A stretch of 64,000 nucleotides of DNA from Tardiphaga robiniae (GCF_013359755.1 NZ_JABMCJ010000069.1:1-64000); one strand, 5' to 3'. Counted from the first letter of the stretch, positions 1-11,313 are shown. The notes: generated from the sequence alone by a model not told the origin. Numbers and translations: made by a program.

Positions 1-294
1 ACCGCCGAAGTCTTTCGTCCGGCCCCGTCTCAAGAAGCCGAAGCTTCCATCGAACGAGACCCGCAAGGACTCCGCCGTCCACGTTTCTCTTTCTTCAATT
101 TAACTTGTCAAACAGCCCGACGCAGATGCGTCAATCTCCCCGAGAGGGAGAAAATCTTGTCACTCAATCACCCGACAACAGATCAGCAGCCGACACCTAT
201 CGGCTACTGAAACACTCTTCGCGGTGATGAGCTTCCGAGACACGAACAACCGCCCGGGCTGGTAGGCCCCGGCGCCGCTGCGCTCAGTGGCCGG
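1..294 (-). other. 5' leader of an rRNA operon (genes lie off the left edge)
   Basis: Read on the minus strand, this stretch starts just downstream of a strong promoter and carries a boxA-like element, then a segment (about 1-100) resembling the transcribed leader that precedes 16S rRNA in Bradyrhizobium relatives. No protein-coding gene fits. The 16S gene itself would begin beyond base 1, so the assignment rests on promoter, boxA and remembered leader similarity. Confidence 0.6.
104..116 (-). promoter_or_regulatory. boxA-like antitermination element
   Basis: On the minus strand this reads GCTGTTTGACAAG, close to the E. coli rrn boxA core (GCTCTTTAACA). boxA binds NusB/NusE and protects untranslated rRNA transcripts from Rho. 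Its place about 180 nt downstream of a consensus promoter fits an rrn leader. Confidence 0.5.
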
Positions 295-324
295 GTTATA
301 GGCCCCCTCACCCGAAACTGTCAA
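295..324 (-). promoter_or_regulatory. Probable rRNA operon promoter (housekeeping sigma)
   Basis: The minus strand shows a perfect -35 TTGACA (319-324) and a -10 TATAAC (295-300) separated by 18 nt, or CTATAA with 17 nt. A GC-rich discriminator follows, as is common for stringently controlled rRNA promoters. It points left, into the leader and boxA. Confidence 0.65.
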
Positions 325-694
325 CGCCATTCGTCAGAAAATCGTCACGTGCTGTGGAGGACGCTCCAGGGCCCAAAAAGCGTAGGTTTTACAGGGGTGA
401 CGCCGTACAAGAGCCACATTCCTCCGACGTTCTGAGCATGCCTTGTGCAAAGATTCTGCGTCGCCTCTGAAACTTTTTGGGGGCGGTCGAACCGGATCTG
501 GGCCCAACGGTCTCTCGAAAGAACGAGCTGCGTCATCGCAGTGCGCTTTTGGGCCAAAGAGAACACAGCGAAAGAGTTTGCAGCATTGACGTTCGTCCAT
601 TCGGCCAGCATTTTGGCGCGCACTGTTCGACCGTCGATGCGATGTGCTTGGGGAAGACTCTTCGCATGATGCTGGGAATTCGGGGGATGTCGGC
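325..694. other. Intergenic region between rrn promoter and M23 peptidase gene
   Basis: Divergent upstream region. Short open frames exist on both strands but overlap each other and show no recognisable protein or good ribosome binding site. It probably holds upstream elements of the rrn promoter (minus) and the promoter of the M23 gene (plus). I cannot point to a convincing plus-strand promoter. Confidence 0.4.
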
Positions 695-2758
695 TTGAAT
701 CACGGACTGTCACGCGGTGGCGCCTATAATCGTGAGACCGGGATGATTGATCTCGGCCACGAGCCGCCGCTATCCGTTGACGGCTCCGAAGCCGCAGTCA
801 TCGATCGTCGCCGCGTCTCGGTACAATGGTTCAGTGGTACTATCCTCACAGGTCTCTGCGGCGCGGCTCTGATCGGCGGCGCCGTTTTTGCGTCGCTTGA
901 CGGCGAGATGACCTTTGCCAAGGTACCGGAGCGTGTCGAAGGCGCGCTACGCGGCGCCTTCAGTGCCACCGACAAACAAGCCAGCCTGCATAAGTCTGAC
1001 CGCCTGCCGCCGCCGAGCGACTCTTCCGCCGCGCGCCAGGTACTCAAAGTCTCCACCGTCACCCGCGTCGGCAATCGCGACGTCATGCGCGTGCGGCCCT
1101 TCATCCGGATTTCCGGCAATCTGGCGATGGCGACCAGCGATCTCAGCGCCAAGATCCCGCCCTTCAATGCACAGCGCCTGCTGACCGATGTCGGCAGCCC
1201 CGCCCCGAACAGCGACGACGCCGCGGTCAATCCGAATGCCGTCGAGCCGGATGCCGAAGTCTCCTTCGTCACCCGCGATCTCGGTCAGGTACTGCCGAAA
1301 GCCAAGATCGGCGCCAGTGTTGCCATCGATGAAGTCCTGATGCGCGTGCGCGACGCCTCCAACTGGCGCGGCAATACCGGCGTTCGCTACACGACGGTCG
1401 CCAGCGCCACCGGCGATATCGGCGGCCAGCCCGACATGAAGATGGCCTATGCCGCCGAAGGGACCACAGCCGATCCTTATGCCGGCTTCGAAACCCGTAT
1501 CGTGCCGGAAAACGTCACGCTGCTGGCCAAGACCAAGGATCAGGCGACCGGCGGCAACCCGAATGGCGAGCGTATCCATATCGTCAAGAAGGGCGACACC
1601 ATCCTGACCATCCTGCGCGACCAGGGCGCGATGCCCGAGGAAGCCAAGGCCATTGCCACTACGCTGGGTGCCCGCGGCCGCGACGGCGGACTGAAGGAAG
1701 GCCAGAAAGTTCGAATCCTGATGTCGCCGGCCGGACCTGGCCAGCGCTTGCAGCCGTATCGCGTGATCGTCGCCAACGACTCCACTATCGAAGCTGTCGC
1801 CGCTCTCTCCGATCTCGGCAAATACGTCGCCGTCGACGTCTCCAGCATGAACACCGTCGCCGAAGCGCCAAGCGCATCGGATGATGACGAGGAGGATGAC
1901 GGCACCGGCGTGCGGCTCTATCAGAGCATTTACGAGACGGCACTGCGCAACAAGGTCCCGGCTACTGTCATCGAGGACATGATCCGGATCTACTCCTACG
2001 ACGTGGATTTCCAGCGCAAAGTACAGCCCGGCGACTCGTTCGACGTGTTCTTTGCCGGCGAAGACGAAGGCGCCACCATCACCGAAAAGACCGAAGTGTT
2101 GTTCGCTTCGCTTACGGTGGGCGGCGAAACCAAAAAATACTATCGCTTCCTGACCACCGACGACTCGGTCGTCGACTACTATGACGAGACCGGCAAGAGC
2201 GCGAAGAAGTTTCTGGTCCGCAAACCCGTCAATAACGCCATCATGCGTTCAGGCTTCGGCGGACGCCGCCACCCGATCCTCGGCTACACCAAGATGCATA
2301 CCGGCGTGGACTGGTCGACGCCCTACGGCACCCCGATTTTCGCATCCGGCAACGGCGTGATCGAAAAAGCAGCCTGGGAAGGCGGCTACGGCAAATATAT
2401 CCGCATCAAGCACAACAACGGCTACGAGACCGCCTACGGCCATATGTCGGCCTTCGCCAAGGGCATGGAGCCCGGCAAGCGCGTGCGGCAGGGTCAGGTC
2501 ATCGGTTTCGTCGGCTCCACCGGCATGTCCACAGGCGCCCACGTTCACTACGAAATTCTGGTCAACGGCCGCTTCGTCGATCCTATGCGCGTGAAACTGC
2601 CACGCGGCCGCTCGCTCGAAGGGCCGATCATGGCCGGCTTCGAGAAGGAACGTGACCGGATCGACGCCCAGATGACCATGCGAGGCCCCGGCGCCCGCGT
2701 GTCCGACGCAGGCGTGACCGGCGCGGTGCCACCAGCACGGCCGACGACCAGCCGCTAA
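695..2758 (+). CDS. LysM / M23 family metallopeptidase, membrane anchored
   Basis: Likely peptidoglycan DD-endopeptidase or amidase-activating envelope protein. From the TTG at 695 (GGGGGA 7 nt upstream) the protein has 687 residues: a cytoplasmic tail, one membrane segment at about 44-67, a long periplasmic linker, a LysM-like domain at about 293-342 (HIVKKGDTILTIL) and a C-terminal M23 domain. The zinc ligands are visible: His535 and Asp539 in HTGVD, and the HVH pair at 616/618. The catalytic set is therefore intact, unlike EnvC-type regulators. A GTG at 644 would add 17 residues and an ATG at 743 would remove 16; 695 has the best ribosome binding site. The substrate bond cannot be told from sequence. 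Confidence 0.88.
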   Translation: MNHGLSRGGAYNRETGMIDLGHEPPLSVDGSEAAVIDRRRVSVQWFSGTILTGLCGAALIGGAVFASLDGEMTFAKVPERVEGALRGAFSATDKQASLHKSDRLPPPSDSSAARQVLKVSTVTRVGNRDVMRVRPFIRISGNLAMATSDLSAKIPPFNAQRLLTDVGSPAPNSDDAAVNPNAVEPDAEVSFVTRDLGQVLPKAKIGASVAIDEVLMRVRDASNWRGNTGVRYTTVASATGDIGGQPDMKMAYAAEGTTADPYAGFETRIVPENVTLLAKTKDQATGGNPNGERIHIVKKGDTILTILRDQGAMPEEAKAIATTLGARGRDGGLKEGQKVRILMSPAGPGQRLQPYRVIVANDSTIEAVAALSDLGKYVAVDVSSMNTVAEAPSASDDDEEDDGTGVRLYQSIYETALRNKVPATVIEDMIRIYSYDVDFQRKVQPGDSFDVFFAGEDEGATITEKTEVLFASLTVGGETKKYYRFLTTDDSVVDYYDETGKSAKKFLVRKPVNNAIMRSGFGGRRHPILGYTKMHTGVDWSTPYGTPIFASGNGVIEKAAWEGGYGKYIRIKHNNGYETAYGHMSAFAKGMEPGKRVRQGQVIGFVGSTGMSTGAHVHYEILVNGRFVDPMRVKLPRGRSLEGPIMAGFEKERDRIDAQMTMRGPGARVSDAGVTGAVPPARPTTSR

Positions 2759-2854
2759 ATTCGTATTTTTCGCCTTCTTCTGCGCGTCAGACCAACGCCG
2801 CGTGGGCTAGGTGACGCTCGGGACAGTAGCAAAAGAGTCGCTGAGGTCCGGCGA

Positions 2855-3493
2855 TCAATCCGCGGCGAGCTCTGCAGACCCGATCAGGTGAACACCAGGC
2901 GCGCCGGTTACGGCGGCCTCGATCAGTGCATCGGCGATCCTGTCGGCGGGGCTGATCCGGTAGCTGCGCGGCAGGACCGGACCGAGGATACCGAGCACCG
3001 CTGCTGCGATGCGTTCGCCCAGCCGGAATTCGTCACGGTCACCGCCGATCAGGCCCGGCCGCACAACCGTCAAAGACTGAAAGCCCATCGCCTTCAGCGC
3101 TTCCTCCACTTCGCCTTTGGTACGCGGATAGAGCAGCTTTGAGCGCGCATTGGCACCCACCGACGAATTGAGCGCGAAACGGCTAGCGCCGTGCTTGCGC
3201 GCCAGCCGGGCAACTTCAAGCGGGTAATCATGATCCACAACGCGAAACGCCTGATCCGAGCCAGCTTTGGCGCGCGTCGTGCCGAGTGCACAGATCACAC
3301 CCTCGACGTCCCACCAGTCGGCCTCGGCGGGTAACCGGCCGAAATCGACCAGTGGGTTGTCGAGTTTCGCATGCGCCTCGAGCGGCCGCCGCGTCGGCGC
3401 AACGACGCGCGCGATCCGACTGTCGGCGAGCGCTTTGGCGATGACATGGCGGCCGACAAGGCCGGTGGCGCCGACCACGAGAATGCGGGTCAT
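2855..3493 (-). CDS. NAD(P)-binding atypical SDR (HTATIP2/YbjT-like)
   Basis: 212-residue Rossmann protein. The N-terminal glycine motif GATGLVGR (8-15) binds NAD(P), and the central ALGTTRAKAGS and NSSVGANARSK..YPRTKGEVE segments are typical of the atypical SDR group that includes HTATIP2. A YPRTK motif corresponds to the SDR YxxxK. The substrate is unknown. It lies downstream of clpB on the same strand but is separated from it by a strong hairpin, so it probably has its own promoter. Confidence 0.8.
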   Translation of the reverse strand: MTRILVVGATGLVGRHVIAKALADSRIARVVAPTRRPLEAHAKLDNPLVDFGRLPAEADWWDVEGVICALGTTRAKAGSDQAFRVVDHDYPLEVARLARKHGASRFALNSSVGANARSKLLYPRTKGEVEEALKAMGFQSLTVVRPGLIGGDRDEFRLGERIAAAVLGILGPVLPRSYRISPADRIADALIEAAVTGAPGVHLIGSAELAAD

Positions 3494-3511
3494 GATCTTT
3501 CTCCGACGTGG

Positions 3512-3543
3512 AAACGGCCTGAACCGTGAGGTTCAGGCCGTTT
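3512..3543 (-). terminator. clpB terminator hairpin
   Basis: Perfect 14-bp inverted repeat (3512-3525 and 3530-3543) with a 4-nt loop, 22 nt beyond the clpB stop codon and just upstream of the next gene's start. The stem ends in three U on the minus strand, so it is terminator-like without a long U-tract. Confidence 0.7.
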
Positions 3544-3565
3544 CGTTGCGTTTAAATCCGTGCCG

Positions 3566-6202
<2,637 letters not shown>

Positions 6203-6433
6203 CGTGTGTTGTCCCTCGGCCTGCCCTGTCCGCCTCGAAAGCACGGAGGGGGCATCTTCATTGGGTTTCCGCAGGCCGCATTGATGGTGGTCAACCGGCT
6301 GCGGTCGTCGCTGGCGTCAAAACCAGCTTGATGCAAATGTGGGCAGCCAGTTCCCGAAACGGAAGGGGTCCGCATAAAATTCCAATCGGCCAGGCGATGG
6401 CGCCGCGGGCCCAAATCTCTTAAGACCGGAACC

Positions 6434-7207
6434 ATGCCAGAACAGTCTTACGCCAGCGTTGCCAGCATCTACCGCTATCCCGTGAAGGGCCTGACGCCCG
6501 AGCCTCTGGAAGAAGTCACGCTGAAGCCCGGCCAGACCCTGCCGGCCGATCGGCGCTATGCCATCGAGAACGGCCCGATCGGGTTCGACCCGGCAGCACC
6601 GCAATATTTTCCGAAGACCCAGTTTCTGATGCTGATGCGCAACGAGCGCCTGGCGGCGCTCCGCAGCCACTACGACGACGCCAGCCATACACTGACGATC
6701 CGGCAGGATAATGTGGCGGCAGCGCGAGCCGATCTGCAGACGGCCGAAGGACGTGCGGAAATCGAAGCGTTCTTTGCTGCAAATTTTGCCGATGAACTGC
6801 GCGGACCACCCAGGGTGCTGTTCGCGGACGGCCATAGCTTTTCGGACGTGCCGCGCAAGGTGGTGTCGATCATCAACCTCGCCAGCGTCAAAGACCTCGA
6901 AAAGGCCGTCGGACAGCCGGTGCATCCGCTACGCTTTCGCGGCAACCTGCATGTAGCGGGCTGGCCGGCCTGGCATGAATTCGAGCTGATCGATCGGACG
7001 CTCGCCATCGGCAGCACCCGGCTCAAGGTGGTGAAGCGCATCGTCCGATGTGCAGCGACCAATGTCGATCCGGATACGGCCGCGCGGGATCTGACGATTC
7101 CGAAAACGCTGCTGCAGACCTACGGTCACGCCGATTGCGGAATTTACGCAGAGGTCATCACCGGCGGCACGATCGCCGCCGGCGACAAGATCGTCGTCGA
7201 AGAATAG
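6434..7207 (+). CDS. MOSC domain-containing protein
   Basis: 257 residues: an N-terminal MOSC beta-barrel domain (YRYPVKGLTPEPLEEV, about 12-30) and a C-terminal MOSC domain with the conserved Cys206 in KRIVRCAATNVDP, thought to carry a sulfide or bind the molybdenum cofactor. The family includes molybdenum-cofactor sulfurase C-termini and mARC/YcbX reductases that act on N-hydroxylated compounds. The ferredoxin domain of YcbX is absent. It is divergent from clpB and ends 6 bp from the oppositely oriented next gene. Confidence 0.85.
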   Translation: MPEQSYASVASIYRYPVKGLTPEPLEEVTLKPGQTLPADRRYAIENGPIGFDPAAPQYFPKTQFLMLMRNERLAALRSHYDDASHTLTIRQDNVAAARADLQTAEGRAEIEAFFAANFADELRGPPRVLFADGHSFSDVPRKVVSIINLASVKDLEKAVGQPVHPLRFRGNLHVAGWPAWHEFELIDRTLAIGSTRLKVVKRIVRCAATNVDPDTAARDLTIPKTLLQTYGHADCGIYAEVITGGTIAAGDKIVVEE

Positions 7208-7213
7208 ACGAGC

Positions 7214-7858
7214 TCAGCTCGTCGGCATCACGTAGGCGTAAACGCGACCACGCGAATACACCGACTCGGCGACGCGGTTGCCGTGATTGCCGGAGACGAT
7301 GATCGGATTGCCCTTGGCATCGACGCCCGAGACGACGCCGACATGACCGCCGCGACGACCGCGCGACATCACGGCGATGGCGCCGACTTGCGGACCGGAG
7401 ATGCGCTGGCCATAGCTCGAGAACGAGCGCGCCATATCAGACCCGGTGCCTTGATGGCCGGTGCGCTTCAATACGAGGTTCATGAACGCTGCGCACCACA
7501 AACGACCGCGGGCCGTCGGATTGCCGCGGCCGATGAAGCTGCGCGCTGCATCGACGATGCCTGAACCGCCGAAGCCGCCGGAAGGCTGGTTCATGCTTGC
7601 ATTGGCGTTATTGAAATTTGTGGAGTCGCCGAACGAAGGCGCCTGCTGTTCGACTCGGGCACTGCGCCGTGCATACCGCGCGCGATGCCGGACGTGATGA
7701 CGCGTGCTGTGTGTGTACTTGCCGACGTGGTGCGAATGACGCGAAGCGCCGTGATGAGGACGTGCCGACGCGGGAGAGACTGACGCGAGAACTGCCGCCG
7801 AACACACCGCAAGAGCCGAGATGCGAAGTGCACGGCGATACGCAAAGAACTGAACCAT
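7214..7858 (-). CDS. Secreted CHAP-like protein (TIGR02594 type)
   Basis: 214 residues with a signal peptide (about 1-32, SASA cleavage), a His/Arg-rich basic linker (about 34-70) and a C-terminal NlpC/P60- or CHAP-like domain. Cys122 in RLWCAAFMN and His172 in GGHVGVVSG look like the catalytic Cys-His pair, with Asn191 as a possible third residue. It is likely a periplasmic peptidoglycan amidase or endopeptidase. The basic, histidine-rich linker may bind cell wall or nucleic acid. GAGGAA 8 nt upstream supports the start. Confidence 0.78.
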   Translation of the reverse strand: MVQFFAYRRALRISALAVCSAAVLASVSPASARPHHGASRHSHHVGKYTHSTRHHVRHRARYARRSARVEQQAPSFGDSTNFNNANASMNQPSGGFGGSGIVDAARSFIGRGNPTARGRLWCAAFMNLVLKRTGHQGTGSDMARSFSSYGQRISGPQVGAIAVMSRGRRGGHVGVVSGVDAKGNPIIVSGNHGNRVAESVYSRGRVYAYVMPTS

Positions 7859-8199
7859 ACCGAATTTTTCCTCTTAACACCCCCGAACCCCATCGGCCCA
7901 AATACGCAGGCCAACAATCGGGACGGGCGTGGTAACGAAGTTGGTATGGCGATAACAAGACCTAGAACGGTTCAAGTGACGATTTTTTAACGGCGACATC
8001 GGAGTGAATCGCTTCAACTTCAACGGACGCCATACGTATAGACATAGCAGCCACCCATTCGACAGAATGCGCGCTTATATTACCTATTCGAATTAGCTTT
8101 TATGCACATCTTTGGCGTGTATCGCAGGCCGACACACGGCGTGAAAAGCCGCATAGAATGCGGTATTTCTGTTTCCATCAGGCAGAAATCTACACGCGA
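7859..8199. other. Intergenic region, no gene seen
   Basis: AT-richer than its flanks. It serves as upstream region for the CHAP-like gene (leaving leftward) and downstream region of metW. A short hairpin with CCGCAT/ATGCGG arms (8149-8163) could help end the metW transcript, but the stem is only 6 bp. No RNA gene was recognised. Confidence 0.35.
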
Positions 8200-8886
8200 T
8201 CAGGGTTGCGCCGATTTACTCGCGCGGCTCAGCAGGAAAACGCCCTGCTCCCCGAACATGTTCCAGAACCACCACGGCGCATTGAGGCGCAGCGGACGGC
8301 CATAGAGATCGAGCGCAACGGCGCGCTCCATCTTCACGTTGATCTCGTCGCACAGGACAACGAAGTCCTTGATGGTGCAGAAGTGAATGTTCGGCGTGTC
8401 GTACCACGTCGCCGGCAGATTCTCCGTACGTGGCATGCGGCCGCCGACAAGCAACTGCACGCGCATTTTCCAGAAGCCGAAATTCGGAAACGACACGATC
8501 GCGCTGCGGCCGATGCGCAGCAGATTTTCCAGCACCACCCGCGGCTGCCGCGTCGCCTGCAGCGTCTGCGACAGGATCACGTAGTCGAACGCATCGTCGG
8601 GATAGTTGATCAAGTCCGTATCGGCATCGCCCTGCACCACTGCGAGGCCTTTGCCGACACAGCGGTTGACGCCCTCGCGCGACAATTCGATGCCGCGGCC
8701 GTCGATGCCGCGGCTCTCCAGCAATTGCAGCAGATCGCCATCGCCGCAGCCCACGTCGAGCACCTTCGAGCCCGGCTTGATCATCTCCGCGACCAGGAGG
8801 TGATCGCCGCGATAGTCCTGCGTACCGCGCGGCGCCGGCGTCGCCACCGCAGCATTCAGCGGCAAGGTCTGTTGTGGAAACGCCAT
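8200..8886 (-). CDS. metW: Methionine biosynthesis protein MetW
   Basis: 228-residue SAM-dependent methyltransferase-like protein. Motif I VLDVGCGDGD at 42-51 is intact, and the MetW hallmark segments (FPNFGFW, WYDTPNIHFCTIKDF) are present. MetW partners MetX in many alpha- and beta-proteobacteria and is needed for full homoserine acyltransferase function. It follows metX by 2 bp, so the pair is one operon under the upstream SAM-II riboswitch. Confidence 0.93.
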   Translation of the reverse strand: MAFPQQTLPLNAAVATPAPRGTQDYRGDHLLVAEMIKPGSKVLDVGCGDGDLLQLLESRGIDGRGIELSREGVNRCVGKGLAVVQGDADTDLINYPDDAFDYVILSQTLQATRQPRVVLENLLRIGRSAIVSFPNFGFWKMRVQLLVGGRMPRTENLPATWYDTPNIHFCTIKDFVVLCDEINVKMERAVALDLYGRPLRLNAPWWFWNMFGEQGVFLLSRASKSAQP

Positions 8887-8888
8887 CT

Positions 8889-10091
8889 CTATGTCCCCGT
8901 AACAGGCAGGCCGCGCACGGAGGCTGCGGAGTTCAGAAATGCACCGGCGATATCGAGGAACTCGGGCACGTCGAGCAGGAAGGCATCATGACCCTTGTCG
9001 GTTTCGATCTCCGCAAAGGACACGCGGACGCCGCCGGCATTCAGCGCGTGCACGACGTCGCGCGATTCTGCCGTCGGGAACAGCCAGTCTGATGTGAACG
9101 ACATCAGACAGAAACGCGTCTGCGTATCGCGAAACGCTTCCGCAAGCTTGCCGTTGTGGTCGGCTGCGATATCGAAATAGTCCATCGCACGCGTCAGATA
9201 GAGATAGGAATTGGCATCGAAGCGCTCGACGAAGGACGAGCCCTGATAGCGCAGATAGCTCTCGACCTGGAAATCAGCATCGAAGGAGAATGTCGGCAAT
9301 TCCCTGTCCTGCATGCGGCGGCCGAACTTGCGGTGCAAGGCGGCATCCGACAGATAGGTGATATGCGCGGCCATCCGCGCAACGCCGAGGCCGCGATGCG
9401 GATGCGTGCCTTCCTCGAAATAGCGCCCGCCGCGCCAATCGGGATCGGCCATCACGGCCTGACGCCCCAATTCGTGGAACGCGATGTTCTGCGCCGAGTG
9501 CCGCGTGCTGCAGGCAACCGCCAGCGCGGAGAACACGCGCTCCGGATAGGCCGCGGTCCATTGCAGCGTCTGCATACCGCCCATGGAGCCGCCGACGACG
9601 CAAAACAACTGACCGATACCGAGACTGTCGATCAGCATCGCCTGCGCACGCACCATGTCGGGAATGGTGATGACCGGAAAATCCAGTCCCCAGATCTTGC
9701 CAGTGGCGGGATTGGTCGAGGCCGGACCGGTCGAGCCCATGCAGCCGCCGAGCACGTTCGAACAGATGATGAAGTAGCGTTCGGTATCGAGTGCCTTGCC
9801 GGGGCCGACCAGCGTCTGCCACCAGCCGGGCTTGCCGGTGATCGGATTGATATTGGCGACGTGCTGGTCGCCGGTCAAAGCGTGGCAGACCAGGATGGCA
9901 TTGGATTTGTCGGCGTTGAGCGTTCCGTAGGTCTGATAGGCAATCTGGAACGGGGTGAGGTCGACGCCGCAATCGAGCCGCAGCGGCTGATCCATGCCAA
10001 AACCCGCGACCAGCGAGGTCGGATGATCGGCTTCATGTCCACGCTCATCGGGGCGGACAACCGGACTCTTCACCAGTTCGACATTTACCAT
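8889..10091 (-). CDS. metX: Homoserine O-acyltransferase MetX
   Basis: First committed step of methionine synthesis: acylation of L-homoserine, annotated as acetylation, though some MetX enzymes use succinyl-CoA. The 400-residue alpha/beta-hydrolase fold has nucleophile Ser169 in GGSMGG, Asp335 in SDWLFP and His368 in GHDAFL, the expected triad. The N-terminal HALTGDQH and GGCMGSTGP oxyanion region are present. The start ATG at 10091 has GGAGG about 11 nt upstream, locked in a small hairpin. Acetyl versus succinyl preference cannot be read with certainty. Confidence 0.95.
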   Translation of the reverse strand: MVNVELVKSPVVRPDERGHEADHPTSLVAGFGMDQPLRLDCGVDLTPFQIAYQTYGTLNADKSNAILVCHALTGDQHVANINPITGKPGWWQTLVGPGKALDTERYFIICSNVLGGCMGSTGPASTNPATGKIWGLDFPVITIPDMVRAQAMLIDSLGIGQLFCVVGGSMGGMQTLQWTAAYPERVFSALAVACSTRHSAQNIAFHELGRQAVMADPDWRGGRYFEEGTHPHRGLGVARMAAHITYLSDAALHRKFGRRMQDRELPTFSFDADFQVESYLRYQGSSFVERFDANSYLYLTRAMDYFDIAADHNGKLAEAFRDTQTRFCLMSFTSDWLFPTAESRDVVHALNAGGVRVSFAEIETDKGHDAFLLDVPEFLDIAGAFLNSAASVRGLPVTGT

Positions 10092-10102
10092 CTTGATACC
10101 GG

Positions 10103-10115
10103 CCTCCTCAGGAGG
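10103..10115 (-). promoter_or_regulatory. Shine-Dalgarno-sequestering mini-hairpin of metX
   Basis: On the minus strand the metX ribosome binding site GGAGG is the 3' arm of a CCTCC-TGA-GGAGG hairpin (5-bp GC-rich stem, 3-nt loop). Paired, it would hide the site. It may tune translation in addition to the upstream attenuator. Confidence 0.4.
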
Positions 10116-10144
10116 TTCTCAAACCAAAACCGGAATCAGGCCAT

Positions 10145-10196
10145 AAAAAACCCGGCCTGAACAAATAGCTCGGCCGGGATCAAACTGTCCCCGGCC
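10145..10196 (-). terminator. Riboswitch-linked terminator / antiterminator upstream of metX
   Basis: In the minus-strand RNA three segments follow the aptamer: a = GGCCGGG (10189-10196 region), b = CCCGGCC (10172-10178) and c = GGCCGGG (10151-10157) followed by six U (10145-10150). b-c forms an intrinsic terminator. a-b forms an alternative hairpin that would prevent it. The arrangement fits transcriptional attenuation by SAM. Confidence 0.7.
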
Positions 10197-10197
10197 T

Positions 10198-10250
10198 GTT
10201 TAGCGAGTTGTTTAACGTGGCTGCAAGCCGGCCGGCTCAAATGACCACGG
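10198..10250 (-). ncRNA. SAM-II riboswitch aptamer
   Basis: The minus strand matches the SAM-II (metA) motif of alphaproteobacteria: stem CGTGG/CCACG, an ATTTGAG loop segment, the invariant-looking CTTGCAGCCACGTTAAACAA core, and a closing CTCGCTAAA that forms the pseudoknot. It lies about 110 nt upstream of metX, the classic location. Binding of S-adenosylmethionine represses metX-metW. The loop GAG and the downstream CTC can pair, as the pseudoknot requires. Confidence 0.93.
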
Positions 10251-10461
10251 AAGAGCCCAGAAACTAGTCCCACACCCGCCTGCCGTCAATATGGGCATAC
10301 CCCGGTCAAATTGCCCAACTGCCCTGCGGCCAAATCTTCCATGTTTTCTTTGCTTTCCGGCACCGTCTTACCTAATCAATGGCCGTGCCCGCCGGCTCCC
10401 CGGAGCCGGCCCGGCAAGCTCGACGGGACCTATCACGCCTCCCGTCCCGAAGGTTTTGAAC
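10251..10461 (+). promoter_or_regulatory. Upstream region of chorismate mutase operon with two hairpins
   Basis: Divergent region between the metX leader and the aromatic operon. Two inverted repeats sit in the probable leader: 10391-10410 (GCCGGCTCC/GGAGCCGGC) and 10422-10446 (GACGGGA/TCCCGTC, 11-nt loop). A short open frame from 10342 runs across them but has no cluster of Phe, Tyr or His codons, so classic peptide-based attenuation is not supported. Confidence 0.35.
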
Positions 10462-11313
10462 ATGTCGAAATTACCACCCGCCCCGCCCTCGCTGGATGAA
10501 CTGCGCAAAGAGATCGACAGCATCGACGCGCAGGTTCACGCCCTGTTGATGCAGCGCGGCGACATCATCGACCGGCTGATTTCGGTGAAGCAGACCCAGG
10601 AGGTCGGCTCGGCCTTTCGGCCGGCGCGCGAGGCCGACATGATGCGCCGTCTGGTGCAGCGCCATCGCGGCATCCTGCCGATCGACACCGTCGAGAGCAT
10701 CTGGCGGGTAATCATCTCGACTTTCACTTACGTTCAGGCGCCGTTCTCGGTGCATGCGGATCTGTCGCTCGGCGAGAGCGCGATGCGGGATTCCGCGCGC
10801 TTTCACTTCGGCTTCACCGTGCCTTACGTCGCGCATTTCAGCGCCGCCGCAGCGGTCGAGGCCGTGGCCAAGTCCAAGGGCGATCTCGCGCTGGTCTCGG
10901 CGACGTCCAGCCGCACGCCTTGGTGGATCCCGCTGGAAGCCCAGGGCGCGCCGAAGATCATCGCACGCCTGCCGTTCATTGAACGCGCCGACCATCCGGC
11001 CGCATTGCCGGTGTTCGTGGTGTCACGCGTTGCCGACAGCGCCATGGTGACCGAGGTCGAGATGTGGAGCGTGCGGGTGTCCGGCTGGAATGCCGAGACC
11101 GCGCGTGCGCTGTCGCCGCTGGCCGAAATCGTCGCCGTGCCGGATACCGCCTTTGACGGCGCGGCGCTGCTGATCTCGATCACGAGAGCCTCCAGCCTCG
11201 ACAAGATCAAGTCGGCGCTGATCGAAGCCGGCGCCTCGGTGCGCTCCACGGCTCTCGTCGGCAGCCACGCAACCCGCTATACCGTGGCCGCCAGCGACGC
11301 ACCGCGTTCGTAA
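10462..11313 (+). CDS. Chorismate mutase with C-terminal degenerate dehydratase-like domain
   Basis: 283 residues. The N-terminal AroQ-type chorismate mutase domain (about 10-92) keeps the expected basic and acidic residues (LRKEID, QRGDI, VKQTQ, RPAREADM) and converts chorismate to prephenate. The remaining 190 residues look like a prephenate dehydratase-type binding fold, but the catalytic TRF motif is not seen; SATSSRTPWW occupies the comparable region. The protein therefore probably makes prephenate only. It opens the operon with hisC and tyrC (26-bp and 1-bp gaps). The start at 10462 has AAGG 8 nt upstream. A longer in-frame extension to 10291 lacks support. Confidence 0.85.
   Translation: MSKLPPAPPSLDELRKEIDSIDAQVHALLMQRGDIIDRLISVKQTQEVGSAFRPAREADMMRRLVQRHRGILPIDTVESIWRVIISTFTYVQAPFSVHADLSLGESAMRDSARFHFGFTVPYVAHFSAAAAVEAVAKSKGDLALVSATSSRTPWWIPLEAQGAPKIIARLPFIERADHPAALPVFVVSRVADSAMVTEVEMWSVRVSGWNAETARALSPLAEIVAVPDTAFDGAALLISITRASSLDKIKSALIEAGASVRSTALVGSHATRYTVAASDAPRS

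Noticed and set aside
345-713. Short open frames around 334-713 on both strands
   Set aside because: They overlap each other and the upstream regions of the rrn operon and the peptidase gene, without ribosome binding sites or similarity to known proteins.
6203-6433. RpoH heat-shock promoter before clpB
   Set aside because: I found no pair of -35 and -10 boxes close enough to the alphaproteobacterial RpoH consensus to claim one.
10311-10499. Leader peptide for attenuation upstream of chorismate mutase
   Set aside because: A 62-codon frame crosses the two hairpins but has no run of Phe, Tyr or His codons, and it overlaps the real start.
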